DNA from: CAYJPV01 sp964372095
Lineage (GTDB): Bacteria; Acidobacteriota; Vicinamibacteria; Vicinamibacterales; JAKQTR01
Assembly (NCBI GenBank): GCA_964372095.1
Contig: CAYJPV010000008.1
Span: 1 to 64,000, forward strand
DNA: 64,000 nucleotides
Direction: 5' to 3'
Made by a program: the position numbers and the translations under genes. The notes beneath the pieces are model-generated. The model was not told where the DNA came from. It did no database searches and saw only the letters and a list, made by a program, of their open reading frames with translations. Of this stretch, positions 17,395 through 25,200 are shown piece after piece. The stretch's first letter is position 1. Each line of letters begins with the position of its first letter.

Positions 17395-20040
17395 TTGCTC
17401 GAGACCTGGTTGAAACGCGCCATCAGCATCTTCGCCCGGACCGTCCTGCGGTTGCGGTACCGGCTGGACGTGCGGGGAGTGGACGAGATCGTGAGCAGGG
17501 GCCGGACCGGCATCCTGTTCCTGCCGAACCACTCGGCACTCATCGACCCCGTCCTCATGGTGGCGTTGCTCTACACACGATTCGCCCCGCGTCCCCTCGC
17601 CGATGAGCACCAGGTCACGCGAACGGCGTTCGGCAAGGTGGCGCTGTTTTTCGGCGCCCGCAAACTGCCGAATCTCGAACGGGAAGGGGCGCACGCCCGC
17701 GATCGGATGCGCGCCGCCGTCGCGGGCCTGATCGACGATCTCACACACGGCGAAAACGTCCTGCTCTATCCGGCCGGACGCCTGAAACGCGCGTATCTCG
17801 AGGACGTGGGCAGCATGAGCGGCACCGAGACCCTCGTCAAGGGCGCCCCGGACGCACGTGTCGTGCTGGTGCGCCACAACGGACTCTGGGGGAGCAGTTT
17901 CAGCCTCGCGTTCGCCGGGCGTATGCCCGACTTCGGGCCGGCCCTGGTGCGCGGCGTCAAAGGGTGCCTCGCCAGTTTCCTGTTCTTCATGCCACGCCGG
18001 CATGTCACGATCGAGTTCGTCGAGCCCACCGACTTTCCGCGCACGGGCACGCGCGCCGACATCAACCGCTATCTCGAGGCGTTCTACAACGCGCAGGCCT
18101 CCCGCAACACGTACGTGCCCTATTCCATCTGGGAACGCGGCGGCACACGCGAGATGCCGGAGCCGGTGTTCAGGAAGTCGTCCGCGGACGTGTCCGACGT
18201 GCCGCCCGCCACGACTCAACTCGTGCTCGAGCAACTCCGGCAGGAGTCGGGCCGGAACGACATCGTGTTCGATCACCTCCTGAGCCGCGATCTCGGCATG
18301 GACAGCCTGGCCGTTGCCGAACTGGTCGCATGGCTCGAACAGGAGTTCGGGTTCTCCGTTGGCACGCCCGAGAGCCTGCGGACCGTCGGCGACGTCGTGG
18401 TGGCTGCGACTGGACGGGGCCTCTCCGCGGCCCCCGCCGACATTCGACCGGCGCCCCCGGCATGGTTCGCGGACCGCGACGGGAGGAACGTCGTCGGTTT
18501 CGCGCCGGGGTCCACCATCACCGAGGTGTTCCTCACGCAGGCCGCCGCCCACCCGTCGAGGCCGGCCGTCGCGGACCAGACGAGCGGTATGCGGACCTAC
18601 CGCGACCTCGTCACCGCCATCCTGGTACTGAAACCGCACCTGGAACGACTGCCCGGCACGTATCTCGGGATCATGCTGCCCGCGTCGGTTGGCGCGTCGG
18701 TCTTCTTCCTGGCGAGCCTCTTCGCCGGCAAGACCCCGGTGATGGTGAACTGGACGACAGGCGTCCGGGCCATCCGCCACTCCCTCGAACTGCTGGGCGT
18801 CTCTCACGTCGTCACCGCGCGGGCGCTGCTGACGAAACTCGGCGCGCTCGGCGTCGACATGACCGACCTGGAAGACCGATTCCTGTTCGTCGAAGATCTG
18901 CTGGGCGGGTTGACGACGCGGCAGAAGCTCTCGGCCGCCGTCAGGAGCCGCATCAGCTGGGCCGAACTGGCCCATGTCACGCCGCGGGACACCGCCGTGG
19001 TGCTCTTCACCAGCGGCTCGGAGAGCCTGCCGAAGGCCGTCCCGCTGACGCACACCAACCTGCTGACCAACGGCCGCGACATCCTCGCGCATGGCGACGT
19101 GTTCGACGGCGATGCCGTCCTGGGCCTGCTGCCGCCGTTCCATTCGTTCGGGCTGACCACGACGATTGTGCTGCCGCTGTGCTCGGGGCTCCGCACGGTG
19201 TTCTACCCCAACCCCACCGAGTCAGCGGTCCTGGCCCGCCTGCTGCAGAGCTACCGGGCCAGCGTGATGTTTGCGACGCCCACGTTCCTGAGCGGCATCG
19301 TCCGCGTCGCGGAAGACGAACAACTGGCCTCGCTCAGGCTGGCCGTCCTCGGCGCCGAGAAGTGCCCCGATTCCTTGAACGACACGCTCAAACGGCGCCT
19401 GCCCCGGACCATGGTGCTCGAGGGATACGGCATTACGGAGTGTTCACCCGTGGTGTCGTGCAGCACGACACGGGCACCGGTGCCGGGCAGCATCGGGACA
19501 CTCCTGGCACACGTGGAGGGCGTCATCGTGGACGTGGCGGTGAGCCGCCGTGTCGACGTCGGCGAGACGGGCCTGCTCCTCGTGCGAGGTCCCAGCGTCT
19601 TCGGCGGGTACCTCCTGCACGAGGGAGAGTCGCCGTTTGTCGAGTTCGATGGCAAGAAATGGTACCGGACCGGCGACCTGGTGCGGTCCACGCGGGAAGG
19701 CGTGCTCTATTTCGAAGGCCGCCTGCAGCGGTTCGTCAAACTGGGCGGCGAGATGGTGTCGCTCCCGGCCATCGAAGCGGTGTTGGCACAGGCCCTGGGT
19801 CGCGGCGAAGACGGCCCGACGCTGGCCGTCGAGGCCGTCGGCCATCCGGACGGGCCCGACATCGTGCTGTTCACGACGTTTCCGGCCGACCGCGCCGCCG
19901 CGAACGCGGCCATCAGGGAAGCCGGCTTCAGCGCCCTGCACCACATCCGGCAGGTCATCCAGGTGGACGCCATCCCGCTCCTGGGAACCGGCAAGACCGA
20001 CTACCGGGCCCTCAAGGAACGCTTCGCCGACGCGCCGTAA
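17395..20040 (+). CDS. Acyltransferase-ACP-acyl-ACP synthetase fusion (Aas-like)
   Basis: An 881-residue, three-domain protein. Residues about 30-240 are a PlsC-type acyltransferase with the HX4D motif (NHSALID, H46/D51) and a variant LYPAGR in place of the usual PEGTR. About 270-345 is an acyl carrier domain with the phosphopantetheine serine in LGMDSLAVAEL (S304). About 370-881 is an AMP-binding domain with FTSGSESLPKAVPL, PFHSFGLT, EGYGITECSPVVS, YRTGDLV and GEMVSLPAIEA, ending LLGTGKTDYRALK. The outer two domains match E. coli Aas (2-acylglycerophosphoethanolamine acyltransferase/acyl-ACP synthetase), which salvages lysophospholipids; the internal ACP is extra. A TTG start is chosen because AGGAGG precedes it by four bases. 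Confidence 0.85.
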   Translation: MLETWLKRAISIFARTVLRLRYRLDVRGVDEIVSRGRTGILFLPNHSALIDPVLMVALLYTRFAPRPLADEHQVTRTAFGKVALFFGARKLPNLEREGAHARDRMRAAVAGLIDDLTHGENVLLYPAGRLKRAYLEDVGSMSGTETLVKGAPDARVVLVRHNGLWGSSFSLAFAGRMPDFGPALVRGVKGCLASFLFFMPRRHVTIEFVEPTDFPRTGTRADINRYLEAFYNAQASRNTYVPYSIWERGGTREMPEPVFRKSSADVSDVPPATTQLVLEQLRQESGRNDIVFDHLLSRDLGMDSLAVAELVAWLEQEFGFSVGTPESLRTVGDVVVAATGRGLSAAPADIRPAPPAWFADRDGRNVVGFAPGSTITEVFLTQAAAHPSRPAVADQTSGMRTYRDLVTAILVLKPHLERLPGTYLGIMLPASVGASVFFLASLFAGKTPVMVNWTTGVRAIRHSLELLGVSHVVTARALLTKLGALGVDMTDLEDRFLFVEDLLGGLTTRQKLSAAVRSRISWAELAHVTPRDTAVVLFTSGSESLPKAVPLTHTNLLTNGRDILAHGDVFDGDAVLGLLPPFHSFGLTTTIVLPLCSGLRTVFYPNPTESAVLARLLQSYRASVMFATPTFLSGIVRVAEDEQLASLRLAVLGAEKCPDSLNDTLKRRLPRTMVLEGYGITECSPVVSCSTTRAPVPGSIGTLLAHVEGVIVDVAVSRRVDVGETGLLLVRGPSVFGGYLLHEGESPFVEFDGKKWYRTGDLVRSTREGVLYFEGRLQRFVKLGGEMVSLPAIEAVLAQALGRGEDGPTLAVEAVGHPDGPDIVLFTTFPADRAAANAAIREAGFSALHHIRQVIQVDAIPLLGTGKTDYRALKERFADAP

Positions 20041-20051
20041 CGCCGCTCACT

Positions 20052-21392
20052 TCACCGGGTAATCCGACACGCCGCAGGGCCGGGGCGTGTCGGGACAAAG
20101 ACCGCGCGCGTTGCCGCGTCGGGGAACTGCGCCCGGTACATCGCGGCCCACGCCTCGGCGAACGCCGGGGCGTCCGTCTTGCGAACCATCGCCCACACGC
20201 TGCCGCCGAAGCCCGCGCCGAACGCCGATGCGGCCACGGCCCCGCACGCACGCGCGCTCGCTGACAGGAACACCGTTTCGGGCACCTGGTTGCCCAGCCA
20301 CTCTTCTGCGGCCTGTTGCGACCGGTCCACCATCTCGCCGAACGCCGCGACGTCGCCCCCGGCCAGCGCCGCCATCGCGCCCGGCACCAGGTCCAGGCTC
20401 TCCAGGCAGAACTGCCGGGCCCGATTGACGAGCGTGCGGTTGTCCCACTCGCCGTCGTGAACCGCGGCAAGCACCTCGAGCAGGTGCTCGCGCGCGTCCG
20501 GCGCGCTCGTCACCGCCCCTTCGAGTGTCTGGTCGGCTCGCCCCGTCACCCGATTCCACGCCTGCAGCACATCGCCCGCCAGCCGGGACGCCCGGTTGTA
20601 CAACTCGCGGGCCGCACCGGTTTTCTCGGCCACGATCCCGCTGCTGGCCACGACGAACACCCACGGATCGGGCAGGGCGACGTCGCCTTCAAAACGTACG
20701 GGCGCGAAAGCGTACCGGGCCAGCCGGCCCGCCTGGCACGACAGGATGGCCGTGTGGTCTTCGCTCCCCCCGAACGTGCCCACCCCGCGGTCGCCCGGCA
20801 ACGTCCGGAACGTCCGCCCGTTTTCGATGGTGGCCGCGTAACCGGCCAGGTCGAGCGGCCCTTCGATCGCGGACCGGTACTCGGGACACTCCGTCAGACG
20901 ATTGACCGTCGCAATCGCCGCGAGAACGCCAATCATCAGCGCACTCGAACTCGACATCCCGGCCGCTGGTGGCAGGTCGCTGGAGAACACGACGTCCGCG
21001 CCCGTGCCCGCCCCGGGGAAGTTGAAGGCGATGCGCCGGACGACCGTCGCCGGATAGTTGCTCCAGTGACCGACCCGCGGCTCGAGTGCGGGATCGATGC
21101 GGCACATGAACGCCTCTCCGGTATCGGCGGCGGTCACCGTTACGACACTGTCGGGGCGTGGGCGTGCCGCCAGGGAGAACCCCCGCTCGACCGCACACAG
21201 GAGGCTGCGGCCGCCCGCGTAATCGGTGTGCTTGCCCAGTACCTCGATGCGCCCCGGCACGAACACCTGCAGCACGTCGTCGGCGCGGCTCCCGTCGAGC
21301 AGGCGGGCGCAGCGTTCGAACGCCTCCGCCTTCCGGGCGGCTTCATCGGCCGACATGCCGGCGGCCACAAGCCCCGGGAACCCCGGCAGCAT
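20052..21392 (-). CDS. Galactokinase-like GHMP kinase
   Basis: A 446-residue GHMP-superfamily sugar kinase. The N-terminal substrate motif GRIEVLGKHTDYAGG corresponds to the galactokinase signature, with Lys where GalK has Glu (GEHTDY). The ATP-binding motif is PPAAGMSSSSALM, and a C-terminal GAGFGGSVWAMV corresponds to the third GHMP motif. It probably phosphorylates galactose or a related sugar at C1. Its ATG overlaps by one base the TGA of the nucleotidyltransferase gene, so the two are coupled: sugar to sugar-1-phosphate, then to nucleotide sugar. Exact substrate uncertain. Confidence 0.8.
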   Translation of the reverse strand: MLPGFPGLVAAGMSADEAARKAEAFERCARLLDGSRADDVLQVFVPGRIEVLGKHTDYAGGRSLLCAVERGFSLAARPRPDSVVTVTAADTGEAFMCRIDPALEPRVGHWSNYPATVVRRIAFNFPGAGTGADVVFSSDLPPAAGMSSSSALMIGVLAAIATVNRLTECPEYRSAIEGPLDLAGYAATIENGRTFRTLPGDRGVGTFGGSEDHTAILSCQAGRLARYAFAPVRFEGDVALPDPWVFVVASSGIVAEKTGAARELYNRASRLAGDVLQAWNRVTGRADQTLEGAVTSAPDAREHLLEVLAAVHDGEWDNRTLVNRARQFCLESLDLVPGAMAALAGGDVAAFGEMVDRSQQAAEEWLGNQVPETVFLSASARACGAVAASAFGAGFGGSVWAMVRKTDAPAFAEAWAAMYRAQFPDAATRAVFVPTRPGPAACRITR

Positions 21393-22213
21393 CACAGCTT
21401 CACCTGCACGCCGGCCAGTCGCTCGGCTACGGCCGCAATGTCCGTGCGGCTCGACAGGTCGAGCACGCCGGCATTCATCCGAATCACGCGCAACACGCTG
21501 CCCATCCTGGCCATGGCCAGACGGACCGCGTCCGGGATCTCCAGTTCCCCGCGTGGGGACGGCGTCACCCGCCGGCACGCGTCCATCAGCGTCGAATCGA
21601 AACGCCAGCAGTTCATGCTGACGTACACCTCGTCACCCAGCGACGCGAGCGTGGCTTCGTCGGGTTTCTCGATCACGTCGACGAGCTGATCGCCGTCGTC
21701 AATGCGCACGACCGCGAACTGGCGAATCCGATCCGCGGCCACGTTGGCGTCGCGAATCATGGCGTCCCGCCCGAAGGCCACCAGGCCCGGGCCGTCGAGG
21801 GCGGCCAACGCCAGCAAGGCATCAGGCGGGTAGTAGTTGTCGGAATTGAGCACGAGGAAGTCGCTTGCCCCCACGGCCGCGGCTGCCGCGACAACGGCAT
21901 CGGCCGTCCCCAGGGGCCGCTCCTGAATCGCGAAACTGACCCGGATCCTGGTCGGCACACACGACTTCGTGTAGTAGTCGCGAACGACGTCGTGTTCGGG
22001 ACCGATGACGAGCACGGCCTCCCCCACGCCGGCGTCCGCCAGGGCGGTCAGCACGTAGTCGAGGAAGGGGCGGCCGATGGGAATCATCGCCTTCAACCCG
22101 GTGTCGGCCACCTTGGCCTGTTCACCGTCGAGGGTGGTCGCGCCGTCCGCCCGCCGCATGCGCGTCCCGAGCCCGCGCGCCAGAATGACTGCTTTCGTGT
22201 CACATGCCGCCAT
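21392..22213 (-). CDS. Sugar-phosphate nucleotidyltransferase
   Basis: A 273-residue protein with the nucleotidyltransferase signature AVILARGLGTRMRR at the N-terminus. Lysine and aspartate positions are as in the family: KAMIPIGRPFLDYVL and FLVLNSDNYYPPDAL. Downstream are VIEKPDEATLA and MNCWRFDS. It transfers a nucleotide from NTP to a sugar-1-phosphate. The adjoining galactokinase-like gene suggests galactose-1-phosphate or a related substrate (inference). It starts 14 bp after the carboxylase stop codon and overlaps the kinase start, so it is the middle gene of a three-gene leftward unit. Confidence 0.82.
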   Translation of the reverse strand: MAACDTKAVILARGLGTRMRRADGATTLDGEQAKVADTGLKAMIPIGRPFLDYVLTALADAGVGEAVLVIGPEHDVVRDYYTKSCVPTRIRVSFAIQERPLGTADAVVAAAAAVGASDFLVLNSDNYYPPDALLALAALDGPGLVAFGRDAMIRDANVAADRIRQFAVVRIDDGDQLVDVIEKPDEATLASLGDEVYVSMNCWRFDSTLMDACRRVTPSPRGELEIPDAVRLAMARMGSVLRVIRMNAGVLDLSSRTDIAAVAERLAGVQVKL

Positions 22214-22227
22214 GTTGTTGCTCTCTC

Positions 22228-25200
22228 TCAGAGTGAGGCCAGGTACTTCGCCATGCCGCGCTGGATGGCGTCAATCAGATACGGACGCAGATCCGCTGCC
22301 CGGATGATCCGGTCGAGTGACCCAACTTCCAGCGCCCGATGCACGCTGTGAATCCGATCGAACTCGTCAGCCACTTCACCCAGTTTCTCGGAGCGGACGC
22401 TGCGCGTCGTGATGTCGAGCTGCGCGCGCATCGCCGGGCGCTGGAACTCCGACGCCGCCTTGAGCGCCTGATCCGCGGCGATCACGCGGGGGTCTTTCCT
22501 GGTGCGCGCATCCACGTCGCGGGCAAAGACCACCGCGGCGGCCGGAGCGCCGCCGATGACCGACGCGTAGCTGCCCTCCAGCGCGGCGACCTCCATGTCG
22601 GGATTGAGCGCCTTGGAGAAGACCACGAACGCGCCGCCGTGATAGCGCGACACCACGGTGAAGATGATCGGGCCCCTGAAGTTGACGACCGCACGCCCGA
22701 TCTCGGCGCCGTACTCGAGCTGCCGGCGGCGCATCGACTCCGGCGACCCGTCGAAGCCCGACAGGTTGGCCAGGATGACGAGCGGGCGGTTGCCGCTCGC
22801 GGCGTTGACCGCCCGGGCGATCTTCTTCGAGGCCATCGGGAAGAGGGTGCCCGACGTGTACTGGTCGGGGCCGTCGGCCGGCACCAGCCCGAGGCGCGGC
22901 ACCGGCCGCGATTCAAACCCCAGCAGGCTCACGGGGTACCCGCCGATGTGGGCGTCCCACGTGACGCCGATCTCGGCGTCCCGCCATCCAGCCCAGCGTT
23001 CGAGCGGCTGGTGGTCCTGGTCCGTCACCGCCAGCATGACACGTCGAATCTCGAAGGGCTTCTTGCGGCCCGGGTTCTTTTCGTCCGAGAACACGTCGCC
23101 AATCGTCGCGAAGCTGCCGGCCCCGCCGCCGTGGGGGAACGAGCGGATGTCGCGGTCCGCGGGATCCGCCGTGGACGCGCGGCGCGGGAACGGCTCGCCG
23201 GGCGCCCGGTAACAATAGTCGTAGTGGCGCATCAGGATCTGCACGGCTTCGCGCAGGTCCTTCCCGAAGTACTGCGCCTGGCCGTTGGGCCCCATGATGT
23301 GTTCGTAGCCGCCGATACCCAGATTGTCTTCGGCCGAGACCGAGCCCGAGTAGTCCAGGGCCGTCTTGCCCGTCAGGACCATCGCGCTCTCGGGCATCAT
23401 GATCAGGATCCCGCGCGTGTGCATCAGCATGGTCGCTTCAGCGTTCCAGTACGGCTGCGCGCCCACGTTGATACCCGTGACGACGATGTTCACTTCCCCG
23501 CCCGCCTGTGTGAACACGATCAGGCCGCGCAACACGCGCGAAATCCAGTCCATGTTCTCGGTGCCGCTCGCCATGGAGATCTTGGCGCCGGCCGACAACG
23601 CGAACCACTCGATCGGCACCTGCAGACGCGACGCGAGGTCGATCGCGCCGAGGATGCGCCGGCACTCGGGCTCGGCCAGGGACCCGACTTCCCGGCTCGG
23701 ATCGCCCAGCAGCACGACGCGCGTCATGCCCTCGGGATACTTGACGGTGAAGTTCCGGATGATGCCCGCGACGATGTTGGCGGAGTTCTGGCCGTGCGGG
23801 CGCCCCACCGCCACCAACTGGCCGTCGGCATCGAGATCCAGCTCCGTGAACTCGCCTGGCGGCAGATCACCGTCCGGACGCGCCTGCGGCGCCGTCAGCA
23901 TCCGGACGATCTCGTACGGGTAGGTCAGGCCGCGCTGACGCATCCGGACGACCTTCTGGTCGTAGTCCGACAATGTCCGAATCGGATCGTCGGACGGGTT
24001 CGAGAACCGCAGCACGGGTGCCCGGCCCGTCCCGAGGGACACCGACAACACGGTGTCGCGGCGCTCGCCCCCGCCTTCATCGGGCATGTCACCCCTGATG
24101 ACGGCCTTCTCCAGACCCAGCCCGTCAGCCTGCTCGGCGATCCGCAGCGCCACCTGCTCGATCTCGGCGCGGGTCATCGGCAACGGCGGGCGCACGAACA
24201 ACACCAGCCGGTTCCAGTGCAACCGCTCGTCCGCCGAACGACGCAGGTGCGCCCGGCGGATGGCCATCAATCCTTCGATCGCCATCCGCTCCAGGTGCGG
24301 CACGGACACCAGGCGTCCAGCCCCATCCCTCAGGGGCGACGCGTCGCGCACCTCGGCAAGCGCCACCAGGCGTTCGTCGCGCGCGTTCTCCCGGGCAACG
24401 GCCCGGAACACGTACACGTCCTCGACCGACGGCAGCCGTTCGAGGAAGAACTGGTTGAGGCGCCAGATTTGCAGCCGTTTACCCAGCATCGGATGCAGGC
24501 CGCGGTAGACCCGATCTTCACGGTATCCAGGCCCGAACGGTCGGAACGTGAAGTACTGCAGGGCATCGCTGGCTCCGTTCAGGATCCCCGGCACCACCGT
24601 GACGACGGTGCGGCGCAGGGGGCGATCGAATCCCGCCGACTCCAGGCGACTCGACAGGGCCTCGGCCAGCGTGTCCGGGTCACCGGCCGGCTCGCTGCCC
24701 CACAAGTACACTTCGAGCGCGACGTCCTGATCCGGCGGCAGTTGCGCCGCCAGCGCCCTGGCGCCGGCCAACGCGTGGTCGAACTCGGACGCCGGAGCGC
24801 AGGAGGCCAGCAGGTGGATCGGCTGGCCGTCATAGTCGTACGTCGCCACGATCGTCGGCGGCTCGGTGTCGCGCCGGCGCGTGACGTCCCGCAACGCACG
24901 AATCCGGTAGTCGCGCCGCAACATCACGTCGAGCGTGACCAGCCTGGTCTCCCAGTCGAGAGAGGCCAGACTCCCCGCCAGGACCGTCCGCAAGGGCTGC
25001 GTACACTCGACGAGCGCCAGCAGCCGCTCGTCGTCATCCGCATAGGCATCGCCGGTTGCCAGGTCGGCCACCAGACCCAGCATTTCCGCCTGCACCACGC
25101 CGCGCACGCGCTCGAACGCCGGTTGATCGACGTACCGGTATTGCACGTCCCGCGCGGTATCGACCAGCGATGCGATGCGCCCCTGCAGCGCGGCGATCAA

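Noticed and set aside
20052..21578. A longer galactokinase-like protein starting at 21578
   Set aside because: The extra N-terminus is an out-of-frame reading of the nucleotidyltransferase gene; the ATG at 21392 overlaps that gene's stop and begins the conserved domain.
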